Positions 29,080-38,947 of a DNA stretch of 64,000 nt are shown in pieces. Each line of letters starts with the position of its first letter. The first letter of the stretch is position 1. The stretch comes from Lobulomyces angularis (Eukaryota > Chytridiomycota > Chytridiomycetes > Lobulomycetales > Lobulomycetaceae). A model generated the notes under the pieces. That model did not search any database and was not told the DNA's origin. It was given only the letters and a program-made list of their open reading frames with translations. Both the position numbers and the translations under genes were made by a program. Where the stretch lies: the NCBI GenBank assembly GCA_027604685.1, contig JADHYX010000069.1, positions 1 through 64,000 of the forward strand, in the 5' to 3' direction.

Positions 29080-32000
29080 TTATATTGGTATTTCAGTAAT
29101 AATATTGTTTATATATTCTAGATGTATATATAACCATGTTTCTAGATCACTAAAGTCAAAAAACGTTTTATGATCAGTGTTTCTATTCTCTATAAATTGA
29201 GAATATTCATTATATGCATGAGGATTCTTTTTACTTATTTTGCATATCGACTCAACTTTATATTTTTGTGATTTATGTATTAGTAATTTATTATTTTTAT
29301 ATAAAGTAGTTGGAAGACTCTTATAATCTTGAATTAAATAATCGCAATCTATGTCGTTATCATTATATGTTATATAGTTATTAATAAAGTCTTCTTCCTT
29401 CATATGAGAATTTAAATAATTGTATGATATATTTTTTGTTATAAATAATCTGTTTATAAACATAGTAACATCTTTTTGTCTACTCTCATATATTATATTT
29501 ACTTCATCAAATATTGGACCTACTTTTAATTTCTTATTGTTTTTATTAATTTCTTTCATTTTTGTAGGAAAATATACATCATCATACCATATACCTAAGA
29601 TTTTACTTTCATCCAGTATATTGTAAGATATTAAATTTTCGTCATAGTGTTCTTGATTTAAATCTTGTATGTGACTAATAATGAATTCTAGGTCTTTTAA
29701 ATCAATGTTTCTTATCTCTTTTAACTTTAGAGGCAATGGTCTATCATAGCAAGACATCCATATTATTTCACTACCGTGCTTTTTCCCTATCATTCTACAT
29801 ATATTTTTATTTGATATAAATTGATAATCATATTCGTTTATATTTGTTGGAACTACAGTTTTATAGTCGACAATTTTATACTTTATAGTTCTAAGTTCAC
29901 AATACACTTCTTTAAATATTTTTTTATAATTAGTACCATTTTTTAGTACAATTAAATCATGAGGTATGATATATTCTGATCCACTTATTATATTAGTATT
30001 TTTTAGTATGATTATCCATCTAAATGTGTTTTCAGGATACCATATATAGTTTTCATGATCATATTGATTTGTCTCTAACATTAGTTTGTTATTTTTAATT
30101 ATTACGATCATTATGTTACAATTATATTTATTTTCAAATAAACGTATATATTTTTTGCTGCATATATCGTTATACGAAGATCTAAAACTCTTTTCTATTG
30201 ATTTAGCGTCTTTATAATAGGTATTTTCTTGTCTAACTATATTAAAATCTTCGGTGTTAAAAAAGTTCTCTTTTATTTCTTCAAATGACTCTTTTATATC
30301 TAGCGCGTATCTTAGACATTCTATAAAGCTATTATTTTTTACACCATATCTCATTATTTGACCACTATTTAAAAGAATATTACTAAAAAATAAAGGAACT
30401 ATACCGTATTGTCCTTCATGTAGTACGACATTTAAATTCATTACTGTATTATGACCCTTACTTTGTCTTATCTGACCACTCTTTGTAACTTTTAATACGT
30501 AAAGATCATCACTACCTGTTCTTATTTTTGTATTCTTAATTATATTCATTTTCATGTTTTTAGCAATTAGATAGTTTTCACCGTTAAATTCAACAATTTG
30601 ATGTTCATTATCTACTGATTCATAATCAAAATCATCTTCTATTTTTATTGGTCTAGAATCTTTTGTGCTGTAAACATATCTACTCATACCTATTATATTT
30701 TTGTCTTTTGAATTTATGCTAAAAGTTTCAGGATAATATTTTATGTCTAATTGATCATAATATTTTTTATGTAGTTCTAGATTGGCCTTGTATAATTCAA
30801 TGAGATTCAGACAATATTTTATTATCATATTTTTGTCTAAATTATTACTTATATATTTTATTTCTAATATAGTTGGTTTTTGTTTATTAGATATATTGTA
30901 ATTACTTAATTTTAGTTTGAAAGTTACTCCACCATAATTTACTTCACATCTAAAGAACTTTTTATGAGCTAAAGTTGTTTCTGTCTCATTATAAATAATA
31001 GTACCATTAATTAGATTGGATTTAAATTCAGGACTGGTATCATACATATCAATGAAAAGCATAGGATTAATATACATATTTGTCTCCATTTCATATTTCA
31101 TATTATATTCTATTAAAACACCTTTAGACTTAATATTAAATTTTTCTTTTATTGTATCTATTAATTCTATTGGGGTTTTAGAGAAGTTACATTTATAATC
31201 TAATATAATACCACTTAGTTGGACTTTTATAGTAATTATAGAAATGTTTGATATTTTTCCATCAATGCTTCTTATATATTTATTTAATTTATTCGACTGT
31301 AATTTATGATATACAGCATCTGTTGATATACACATATATATGTATGTTCCATCCTTTTTAATTACATTTATTTTATCTATTGGATAATCATCATTCATAT
31401 ATACTTTATACACTGATCCCATTTTATCATTAGTTGTAGTCACAGCAGGAAAATCATAGTCTAGATCAGCATCAAATAAAAATTCTAGATTATTTATTGG
31501 TGTATCAAATTTATAATAGACTTTATGAGTTATTCTTTTTATTTCTTTGTTATCTGTAAGTTGTTCATCTAAACAAAGAGTGTCTTCTTTATTTACATTT
31601 TTTATAAATGTTTTATATTTTTCTTTTTTCTTCTCAGTTTCAATATTATAAGATACAAAAAAATTTTCATCGAATACTGTTTGTTCTTCATTATCATCGA
31701 TATCTAACGTATGTATTAAATATTCATACTTTAGACATTTACGTAAATAAATTATTGCATCATTACTTAGTAGATTATTTTCTTTTAGAGTTCTGTATGT
31801 ATCGACCACTACAGATTTATCATATGATAAAAATACAAAAAATGATGATATTAATTTATAAATATCTTTACTACTTTGATTGTGTAGTAATACATTTAAT
31901 ATATCTCTATATGAATATAAATTTAATGCCTTATTATTTTCTATATGATAGTTTATATGAACCGATATTTCATTAGAGAATAAATCATCGGCGTAAAACA

Positions 32001-32160
32001 CTATAGTTTTCGGAGTAACTGAATTTAATAAACAAATATTGTATACATTATATAGAAAGCCCTTATTGAAATTTATTTTCACATCTAAGCTCTTTATACA
32101 CACTCTGTCTTTGTTCTTATTAAATATAGATAAAATATAGTCTCTACTGGATTGTTGCAT
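29080..32160 (-). CDS. Probable large early transcription factor subunit (VETF-L/A7-like)
   Basis: About 1026 residues from ATG 32160 (a TTG at 32166 is not favoured). The central region contains QYGIVPLFFSNILL, MRYGVKNNSFIECLRYALDI and, further on, the YIRLFENKYNCNIMIVI and RWIIILKNTN segments. The order 'RxGVxxxNSFIxCLxxAL', then a strand-rich domain holding 'FENxxxCNIMIV', is what I associate with the large VETF subunit of Nucleocytoviricota (poxvirus A7, asfarvirus G1340L), but I cannot confirm the match without a profile search. If correct, with the SNF2-type small subunit (not in this window) it would recognise early promoters. Poxvirus A7 is about 710 residues and the asfarvirus protein over 1300, so the length is in range. 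No helicase or nucleotide-binding motif is seen. Confidence 0.6.
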   Translation of the reverse strand: MQQSSRDYILSIFNKNKDRVCIKSLDVKINFNKGFLYNVYNICLLNSVTPKTIVFYADDLFSNEISVHINYHIENNKALNLYSYRDILNVLLHNQSSKDIYKLISSFFVFLSYDKSVVVDTYRTLKENNLLSNDAIIYLRKCLKYEYLIHTLDIDDNEEQTVFDENFFVSYNIETEKKKEKYKTFIKNVNKEDTLCLDEQLTDNKEIKRITHKVYYKFDTPINNLEFLFDADLDYDFPAVTTTNDKMGSVYKVYMNDDYPIDKINVIKKDGTYIYMCISTDAVYHKLQSNKLNKYIRSIDGKISNISIITIKVQLSGIILDYKCNFSKTPIELIDTIKEKFNIKSKGVLIEYNMKYEMETNMYINPMLFIDMYDTSPEFKSNLINGTIIYNETETTLAHKKFFRCEVNYGGVTFKLKLSNYNISNKQKPTILEIKYISNNLDKNMIIKYCLNLIELYKANLELHKKYYDQLDIKYYPETFSINSKDKNIIGMSRYVYSTKDSRPIKIEDDFDYESVDNEHQIVEFNGENYLIAKNMKMNIIKNTKIRTGSDDLYVLKVTKSGQIRQSKGHNTVMNLNVVLHEGQYGIVPLFFSNILLNSGQIMRYGVKNNSFIECLRYALDIKESFEEIKENFFNTEDFNIVRQENTYYKDAKSIEKSFRSSYNDICSKKYIRLFENKYNCNIMIVIIKNNKLMLETNQYDHENYIWYPENTFRWIIILKNTNIISGSEYIIPHDLIVLKNGTNYKKIFKEVYCELRTIKYKIVDYKTVVPTNINEYDYQFISNKNICRMIGKKHGSEIIWMSCYDRPLPLKLKEIRNIDLKDLEFIISHIQDLNQEHYDENLISYNILDESKILGIWYDDVYFPTKMKEINKNNKKLKVGPIFDEVNIIYESRQKDVTMFINRLFITKNISYNYLNSHMKEEDFINNYITYNDNDIDCDYLIQDYKSLPTTLYKNNKLLIHKSQKYKVESICKISKKNPHAYNEYSQFIENRNTDHKTFFDFSDLETWLYIHLEYINNIITEIPI

Positions 32161-32213
32161 TCTCAAAATTTTGTATTATAATTTTTATACTATTTTGTGT
32201 ATCAATTCAATTA

Positions 32214-32384
32214 ATGTTACTCTCTAAAAATAAATTTGAAAAAGACAGCTTAAAACAACAAAAAAATAGGTTTACGTTCTGTCCAAGTTGCAAAAAATAT
32301 TATATTGATGATTACGGCAACGTTCACTACAATATAAAGAAAATTAAGTTCTTCTGTCTGTCATGTTTTGACAAATTTGACTAG
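32214..32384 (+). CDS. 56-residue zinc-ribbon protein
   Basis: A short frame from ATG 32214 to TAG 32384. It contains FCPSC (cysteines 23 and 26) and FCLSC (48 and 51), 21 residues apart, with a Tyr/Asp/Gly turn between: a classic zinc ribbon. The N-terminal 20 residues are basic. It is divergently transcribed from the early-factor gene with 53 bases between starts. Small zinc ribbons of this size occur as polymerase subunits (RPB9, RPB10, RPB12 types) and in late transcription factors; the spacing does not fit RPB10 or RPB12 closely, so no subunit is named. Confidence 0.6.
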   Translation: MLLSKNKFEKDSLKQQKNRFTFCPSCKKYYIDDYGNVHYNIKKIKFFCLSCFDKFD

Positions 32385-32451
32385 TAAAACTATGATTTAT
32401 GTATTTTATATCTAATCCTAAGGAGATCTCATCTCACTTTAACCCCCTAAC

Positions 32452-32962
32452 TCATTTAAAAAAATCCAAAATCAAAAAAACTAACAAAACTAACTCCCCC
32501 CAAAAACTTTTCCCCCTCCCCATTTACCTCTCTTTTTATTCATATAATTTTTTCCTATCATTTATAGTGGCAAATATTTTAAATCACAATCCAATTGTAC
32601 ATTTTTTTAAAAAATTCACAACACCATATTGAAATTTCTTATATATACTCTATTACATCACTGATCATTGATGCTTATACTCGACTGAACTCCAAATGGC
32701 TAAAATACACCCTACTTTTCTGAGAAGTCAATACTACCCTTATATTTCCATATAGTCAGTATAGCCTTATAACTAATAAAACCATAAAAAATATATATAT
32801 AGTGACAATAAACAATCAATTAGAAAAAACTGATTAATTAAAATGACCATAATACACCCTACCTGGATAGGTTAGTTTTTTGGAAGTGGTAAGGGGTGGG
32901 TGAAAAAGTTTTTTGGGGGAGTTAGTTTTGTTAGTTTTTATAGAAAAAAATTAAATGAATAT
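32452..32962. repeat. Inverted repeat pair related to the dispersed repeat
   Basis: Two arms of about 60-80 bases in inverted orientation, 32455-32530 and 32878-32960, share CTAACAAAACTAACTCCCC followed by CAAAAA-CTTTT-CCCC (complement on the right arm). The modules are like the main repeat's AACTAAGAAAACTAAGTCCCC but with systematic differences, so this is a diverged second subfamily. The 350 bases enclosed hold no gene but include two copies of a TACACCCTAC motif (32702 and 32854). The layout resembles a small element with terminal inverted repeats. Confidence 0.65.
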
Positions 32963-33074
32963 AAAATTGGCGATACTATCCCCGTTTTCTATAAAGACTA
33001 AAAAATACCCCCAAATACTATAGAAAAAAAATAAGCAACTATAAAGTATAGCAATTCTATAATTCATTTTTTCA

Positions 33075-33293
33075 ATGGACAATCTGCATATAATCTTTGC
33101 TCTCAAACTAGTACGGGCTCATTCATACCGACTTAGCCTGAAAACATCTTTATATAATGAGTATGAAAGGGTGACAACTTTTGCCTATGGCCACCCCGCA
33201 ACCGCGAGTATGTTTTTATCCATAAGCTACTCATTGAGCTTTATCCCAATTAATCATAAGTACAATATCCCTATGTCCATTATTAAAGATTAA
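33075..33293 (+). CDS. Conserved small ORF inside a G+C-richer repeat (copy 1)
   Basis: 72 codons from ATG 33075 to TAA 33293. From the KLVR block onward it is almost the same, in the same frame, as the element on the minus strand at 49968-50150: both read VTTFAYGHPA, then ASMFLSISYSLSFIPINHKY and NIPMS. Several differences between the copies are synonymous third-base changes, as expected if the peptide is or was under selection. Codons such as GCC, GGC, CCC and GCG are unlike the rest of the window, which suggests an outside origin. No domain is recognised. It could be the end of a transposon gene or a captured exon rather than a free-standing gene. Its 3' half recurs at 34235-34387 because of the contig overlap. 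Confidence 0.4.
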   Translation: MDNLHIIFALKLVRAHSYRLSLKTSLYNEYERVTTFAYGHPATASMFLSISYSLSFIPINHKYNIPMSIIKD

Positions 33294-34224
33294 AAATTAT
33301 ATCAGAAACCTATCGTAAAGATATACATTTATTAATGCATCACATCATATTTCTATAATATTATTTCTACATGAATATAAAAACACAAATCCACTTTTTT
33401 CATTTAATTTCACCTAATTTAACCTATCCAATTTATCTCGCAAAATGTAATATAACCTAATTGCTTTTATGATGAATAGATATATGAAATGACTTTTTTA
33501 AAAGAATATAATTGATTATTAAATTTGGTATATTTCTATATTCTTTGCTTAATTATATCGTTTACAGTTTTCTTTATATTTAATATATCATTTTTACAAT
33601 ATAAATTCATTGGATCAATACCGGATACTGATGTAGAAAGTTGTATAATAGAACCGTTATTATGTCTAATTATACCGCTTTCTGAAACTCGTATATTTTC
33701 CATAAATTTTATTAGTAGTCTTTGCATATATCCTGTATCCGGAGTCTCTTTACCCATAATAACTATGCTTTCTCTTGCAGCTTGCGAATGATAGAAGTAT
33801 TCTGGTATACTGAGACCAATAGATAAACAATTAATGCAAAATCCTTTTGATACAAGATTCTCAGAAATATTATCATAATAAACCAATACACTATCTGGTC
33901 TATTTCCTCTATACATTTGTTGACCAAACATATATTTTATTTGTAATAGATTCTCTTTCTTTCCTTTAGATCCACTAAATACCATATGTTCTAATGCATT
34001 GTTCGAAATCTTTTGATTATTTATTTTGTCTAGAATATGAGTTCTTAAAGTAGTAGTAAGACATCTATATCCCATTTCTTTTTCTTGTATATATGAATCA
34101 TTTTCGTAATCTTGTTCTATTAATTTACTTATTCTATCATAGTTATCATTAACATTATCTACATATTCATTTCTTACCACGGTATTAATGAAACAATCTT
34201 TTATATTGACAGTTAGACCATATT
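33141..34224. other. Exact duplicate of 34235-35318 (probable unmerged contig overlap)
   Basis: These 1084 bases are repeated at 34235-35318 with a constant offset of 1094 and no difference that I could find. The copy runs straight into a block of ten Ns. The plainest reading is two contigs that share this sequence and were joined with a nominal gap, so that the true genome has it once. The right-hand contig begins inside the G+C-richer repeat, a likely place for an assembly to break. Confidence 0.85.
33536..34224 (-). pseudogene. Partial duplicate of RPB1-N cut by the assembly gap
   Basis: The minus strand encodes the last 229 or so codons of the RPB1 N-terminal gene, including the bridge-helix block and the stop at 33536, identical to the complete gene at 34630-37011. 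The frame is open into the Ns, so it has no start of its own. It should be treated as an assembly copy, not a second gene, until long reads show otherwise. Confidence 0.8.
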
Positions 34225-34234
34225 NNNNNNNNNN
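34225..34234. other. Assembly gap (10 N)
   Basis: Ten unknown bases, the usual placeholder for a join of unknown length. Flanked on both sides by the same 1084-base sequence, which implies that nothing is missing and that the two sides overlap. Confidence 0.95.
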
Positions 34235-34629
34235 AAAACATCTTTATATAATGAGTATGAAAGGGTGACAACTTTTGCCTATGGCCACCCCGCAACCGCG
34301 AGTATGTTTTTATCCATAAGCTACTCATTGAGCTTTATCCCAATTAATCATAAGTACAATATCCCTATGTCCATTATTAAAGATTAAAAATTATATCAGA
34401 AACCTATCGTAAAGATATACATTTATTAATGCATCACATCATATTTCTATAATATTATTTCTACATGAATATAAAAACACAAATCCACTTTTTTCATTTA
34501 ATTTCACCTAATTTAACCTATCCAATTTATCTCGCAAAATGTAATATAACCTAATTGCTTTTATGATGAATAGATATATGAAATGACTTTTTTAAAAGAA
34601 TATAATTGATTATTAAATTTGGTATATTT

Positions 34630-37011
34630 CTATATTCTTTGCTTAATTATATCGTTTACAGTTTTCTTTATATTTAATATATCATTTTTACAATATAAAT
34701 TCATTGGATCAATACCGGATACTGATGTAGAAAGTTGTATAATAGAACCGTTATTATGTCTAATTATACCGCTTTCTGAAACTCGTATATTTTCCATAAA
34801 TTTTATTAGTAGTCTTTGCATATATCCTGTATCCGGAGTCTCTTTACCCATAATAACTATGCTTTCTCTTGCAGCTTGCGAATGATAGAAGTATTCTGGT
34901 ATACTGAGACCAATAGATAAACAATTAATGCAAAATCCTTTTGATACAAGATTCTCAGAAATATTATCATAATAAACCAATACACTATCTGGTCTATTTC
35001 CTCTATACATTTGTTGACCAAACATATATTTTATTTGTAATAGATTCTCTTTCTTTCCTTTAGATCCACTAAATACCATATGTTCTAATGCATTGTTCGA
35101 AATCTTTTGATTATTTATTTTGTCTAGAATATGAGTTCTTAAAGTAGTAGTAAGACATCTATATCCCATTTCTTTTTCTTGTATATATGAATCATTTTCG
35201 TAATCTTGTTCTATTAATTTACTTATTCTATCATAGTTATCATTAACATTATCTACATATTCATTTCTTACCACGGTATTAATGAAACAATCTTTTATAT
35301 TGACAGTTAGACCATATTGCATGAGAAATGTAATACACAGTTTAGATATATTTGAATAAAACTTTAGTATTAGGTCTTCTGGATAGTTATCTATTATAAC
35401 GTCTAATATTGAAGGTAGACTAGAGTTACTATTCATTTCTTTATTTGTTATATAGCCTTGTTTAACCACACCTTCCTTTATTATTAATTCGCCATTAGTA
35501 TAATTTAGATTTTTAGGTAATATACATGCTAATAACGCTCTTCCAGTATATAATTTTTCTTTATTTCTTATGAGTCTAATCTTGTATTCTATTATCGATT
35601 CATCCATTAGTTTATATGATAAACAGTTGTCAAAGTTATTTTTCTCAACAACTGTATCTTTTAATGATAAAACATATACTCCTAATAGAACATCTTGTAT
35701 TAAAGGTAATGTTGGGCCAGAAGAGGACATACTTTTTAATATACTTCCTAATCTCATATTGTTTCTTAGTTCTTCTTTTGCGTTTTCAGATGATGGTACA
35801 TGTATATTCATTTCATCTCCATCAAAATCAGCATTAAATGGTTTACATATAAGAGGATTAAATGATATAGTTTTTGATTTAGTTGCTCTACACTTTAATG
35901 CAATCATATTATATAGAGATAAGGTTGGTTGTCTATTAAGCACGATATAGTCGTCATTCTTTAATGTGCATTCAGAATAATCACTCTTTTTTGTAAAATC
36001 TATAAAAAAATCTTCATATAAATTAACGCGATCAATATTAATGAAAGGATTAGGTGATATAACGCTTCTAAGACAAAAATTAACTCTTTTAGCTAAGCCT
36101 TCTTTTCTAAATAATCCTTCTTTTTTTGATAAAATGTTCTTTATTGTTCTGTTGTTATTATTACATTCTATTCCTAACAATTTCTTGAACTGTTTATACA
36201 TATTATATTGATATACCATTATTGGTACCATATATGACTTATTGTTACGACTTGTATCAGTGGATTTATCTGTCGTCTCTTTCTGTTCAATATATTTGTT
36301 ATTAATTGATATCATCTCTTCATAACATGTTTTCGCGTAACTTACTCCTTCTAATTCAGGTCTTAAATTAGGAGACATAACAGGTATATAAGATAATATA
36401 TAGTCACTAGGAGATATATCTTTATTAAATCCAATATATAGTAAAGAGTTAACAGGTATACTTTTCAACAGTTTAATTAAGTCGTTGTTAATGTATAAGC
36501 ATCGAGGATTGCTTTCACTGCCTCTAGATATATAATACTTACAACTACTCTTTACTTTTTGATTATAGTTTACATCAAATTTTATATTTACTCTTAAGTT
36601 ATGCGGTTCTCCGATATTCTCAGGATTTAGACAAATATATTTTTTATCATTTTTAGTAAGTCCATCATTCATATCATCAGATACAGACTTAGTATCCAGA
36701 TATTGATATGAAAAATAATTGCAATCTGGACAAATAAAACTTACTATCTTTAATAATTCCTTTTCATATACTGGATTTACAATAGGATGTAATAATTTTA
36801 TTGCTCCAAAATGACCAGGACATTTATCCTGATTATTATCGCATACTTTACAATAACTATTTTCATTATATCCCATCTTACTGTCTACTAAATCAGAACT
36901 GTGTTCAATATAATGATATTTCATCATAGAAATTAGATCCTCTTCCTTTATTGGTTTGAAACTAACTGATTTCACTGTTTTTCTTTCTATTTTTGACTTT
37001 GTGGATTTCAT
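34630..37011 (-). CDS. RNA polymerase largest subunit, N-terminal half (RPB1-N, archaeal A'-like)
   Basis: 793 residues from ATG 37011. Landmarks: clamp zinc site CKVCDNNQDKCPGHFG (C54, C57, C64, H67), the LNRQPTLSLYNM block, the catalytic NADFDGDEMNIHVP at about 393-406 whose three aspartates hold the active-site magnesium, the funnel, and the bridge helix (GLSIPEYFYHSQAARESIV then TPDTGYMQRLLIKFMENI) at about 695-740. The chain then stops with a TAG shortly after GSIIQLSTSVSGIDP, in the foot region. Trigger loop, jaw and C-terminal clamp are missing and are found in the gene at 22452-23990, downstream in the direction of transcription. The stop is present in both overlapping contigs, so it is not a gap artefact. 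This is a full A'-type subunit. Confidence 0.95.
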   Translation of the reverse strand: MKSTKSKIERKTVKSVSFKPIKEEDLISMMKYHYIEHSSDLVDSKMGYNENSYCKVCDNNQDKCPGHFGAIKLLHPIVNPVYEKELLKIVSFICPDCNYFSYQYLDTKSVSDDMNDGLTKNDKKYICLNPENIGEPHNLRVNIKFDVNYNQKVKSSCKYYISRGSESNPRCLYINNDLIKLLKSIPVNSLLYIGFNKDISPSDYILSYIPVMSPNLRPELEGVSYAKTCYEEMISINNKYIEQKETTDKSTDTSRNNKSYMVPIMVYQYNMYKQFKKLLGIECNNNNRTIKNILSKKEGLFRKEGLAKRVNFCLRSVISPNPFINIDRVNLYEDFFIDFTKKSDYSECTLKNDDYIVLNRQPTLSLYNMIALKCRATKSKTISFNPLICKPFNADFDGDEMNIHVPSSENAKEELRNNMRLGSILKSMSSSGPTLPLIQDVLLGVYVLSLKDTVVEKNNFDNCLSYKLMDESIIEYKIRLIRNKEKLYTGRALLACILPKNLNYTNGELIIKEGVVKQGYITNKEMNSNSSLPSILDVIIDNYPEDLILKFYSNISKLCITFLMQYGLTVNIKDCFINTVVRNEYVDNVNDNYDRISKLIEQDYENDSYIQEKEMGYRCLTTTLRTHILDKINNQKISNNALEHMVFSGSKGKKENLLQIKYMFGQQMYRGNRPDSVLVYYDNISENLVSKGFCINCLSIGLSIPEYFYHSQAARESIVIMGKETPDTGYMQRLLIKFMENIRVSESGIIRHNNGSIIQLSTSVSGIDPMNLYCKNDILNIKKTVNDIIKQRI

Positions 37012-37170
37012 GACAAACGTTTATATTATAGATTCCTCTATGTTTTATTTAATAATACATTTATTCAATTTAAAATACTAATACGTGTTTTAAAAATTTT
37101 TATTATATATTTAATTTCTATATTACTAAATATGATGATTTAATTTATACTATTGGTTTCGATATTATTA

Positions 37171-37869
37171 TTAATGACCAGTCCAATTTATTTCTTTTAG
37201 ATTTCTGTTAATAAAAAATTTATTTATGTCATAAAATATGTTACATTTATAGAATGACTCTGATCCTCTAGCTACTGGATGTGGACATGATAAATATAAA
37301 TTCTCTTTTCTCTTTAAAACTCTCAAATCTTCCATTATATTTCTGGCTTCACATCCCATAAATACAAATACAATATCATTTTTCTTATTAAGATATTCTA
37401 TAAGTGTTATAATGAATGGTCTCCATATTTCATAATGTTTTTCTATATTTCTATTTTTATTAGATCCTTCTACAACTGTCAAAGCAGAATTAATAAGTAG
37501 TATACCTTCGTCATTTCTTAGATATTTTAATGTTTTACATATTGGTTCTTTATCATATATTCTATTTATTTCAGCATATAGTTTTATTAATGATTGAGTT
37601 AGTTCAAGTTCTTTATCTACAGAAAATGCTAATCCATTAGCTAAACCCTTCACGTCATATGGATCTTGACCGATCATTATTACTCTTACATCTTCATAAT
37701 TAACATGTTTCAAAAAATTAAACACACTGTTTAAGGGAGGTAATATATTATCAATTTGATATAAGTTTTCATATAATACATTTAGTATTTCATTGAATGG
37801 TTCTTCTTTGAATTTTTTCTTCCATCCTTTAGGAACCTTAAATTTATGTAATAAAGATGTTCTATACAT
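37171..37869 (-). CDS. ung: Uracil-DNA glycosylase
   Basis: 232 residues from ATG 37869 (the frame extends to a TTG at 37905). It removes uracil from DNA. Motifs of family 1: water-activating loop GQDPYDVKGLANGLAF at 68-83 with the catalytic D69, the LLINSALTVVEGS block at 124-136, and the Leu-loop equivalent CPHPVARGSESF at 195-206 with H197. The usual GQDPYH reads GQDPYD and HPSPLS reads HPVARGS, but the catalytic Asp and His remain, so activity is likely. In poxviruses UDG (D4) is also part of the polymerase processivity factor; the GQDPY loop here is closer to cellular enzymes than to the D4 type. It follows RPB1-N on the same strand after 159 bases. Confidence 0.93.
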   Translation of the reverse strand: MYRTSLLHKFKVPKGWKKKFKEEPFNEILNVLYENLYQIDNILPPLNSVFNFLKHVNYEDVRVIMIGQDPYDVKGLANGLAFSVDKELELTQSLIKLYAEINRIYDKEPICKTLKYLRNDEGILLINSALTVVEGSNKNRNIEKHYEIWRPFIITLIEYLNKKNDIVFVFMGCEARNIMEDLRVLKRKENLYLSCPHPVARGSESFYKCNIFYDINKFFINRNLKEINWTGH

Positions 37870-38111
37870 TATTAGTGATCCAAATAAAAATAGTTTTTGA
37901 TTCAATTATTTAATATATTTATTCTGCTTTTAAATTTGAAAAGTAACAATAAATTGCAATATTTTATTCCATTGGTAAAATTAAGTCTATTAAAAAATTC
38001 TTAAATGAATAAAGATAAATAACAATTCTTTAATGAGTAAGCTTATATATTTTGATCAACAAGCGTATATTTTTGATTCTGTTAGATTCCTATTTTTAGT
38101 ATAATATATAT

Positions 38112-38130
38112 TTAATTGAAAAAGAGAATA
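38112..38130 (+). promoter_or_regulatory. Poxvirus-like early promoter element
   Basis: TTAATTGAAAAAGAGAATA lies 34 bases upstream of ATG 38164. It matches the core of the vaccinia early promoter consensus (AAATTGAAAAANNTA) closely. Starting about 12-17 bases downstream, as in poxviruses, would leave a short leader. Judged by eye only. Confidence 0.45.
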
Positions 38131-38163
38131 TACTTTTACAATAAAGAAAACGAATTAATAACA

Positions 38164-38790
38164 ATGTCCAATAACAATAAAACCAAAGCTGCTATAAATG
38201 CAATAATTAATATTTTTAGTAAGCACGCACTTCATGAATTAGAATACTTAAAGGATGCATATGAAACAAATGACACTGAAAAATTTATAGATAAAGCAAG
38301 AGATTTTATCAGAAATGATACTATTCAGCTTGAGACATTAAGAAATGCAGTAGAAAGTTTAAATGAAAGCATGAATAGCGATAATGATTTAGGAACAGCT
38401 AAAAGAGTAATTGATGCAGATTGTTCAATAAACAAACAACTTCTAAATAAAATGTGCGAAGGCTATGAAAGTGTCGAAAGTGTTAAAAAACATTTAGATA
38501 GTATAAAAAATAATGATTATAAATGTGGCAAAAGAAAATTAAACACTATAATTTCTAACATATTTAAAGAAATGGGAATTCAACATGCTGATACTAGATC
38601 AAAAACTACATATTATCTAAAAGGAACAGTAGAAGGATTTCTCACAAAGATAAATTGTAATGATAAAGATTTATTAAAGAATTCGTTAATAAATTTAGAA
38701 AAAAATCCATCAATGAAAGATTGTAGAGAATTCAAATACTTAGCAAAACCAATCAAAGAACATATTGTTAGTAAATTAATAATTAAATAA
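38164..38790 (+). CDS. Hypothetical helical protein with early-type promoter
   Basis: 208 residues from ATG 38164; the TTG at 38116 that would lengthen the frame is part of the promoter-like element. Predicted all-helical and charged, with four cysteines (CSINKQLLNKMC, KCGKRK, DCREF). No domain is recognised. It is the first plus-strand gene after the RPB1/UDG block and, from its promoter, probably expressed early. Confidence 0.65.
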   Translation: MSNNNKTKAAINAIINIFSKHALHELEYLKDAYETNDTEKFIDKARDFIRNDTIQLETLRNAVESLNESMNSDNDLGTAKRVIDADCSINKQLLNKMCEGYESVESVKKHLDSIKNNDYKCGKRKLNTIISNIFKEMGIQHADTRSKTTYYLKGTVEGFLTKINCNDKDLLKNSLINLEKNPSMKDCREFKYLAKPIKEHIVSKLIIK

Positions 38791-38947
38791 TAATTATGCA
38801 TCTAATTTCTTACTTTAAACAGTTTATTTAGTTTCTTATTTTTAAAAGGTGAAATATTATCATATAGAAACGTAAATGAGTAGAATAAGCAAAATGTACA
38901 ATAATAAATGTTAATAATAATGCAAATTAAATGTTTTTCGAGTTGTA

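Noticed and set aside
33525..33791. 88-codon plus-strand frame, present twice (also 34619-34885)
   Set aside because: Antisense of the RPB1-N C-terminal region and doubled by the contig overlap.
34180..37011. RPB1 truncated only because of the assembly gap
   Set aside because: The complete gene at 34630 has its own TAG outside the gap, in both overlapping copies, and the missing half exists as a separate gene.
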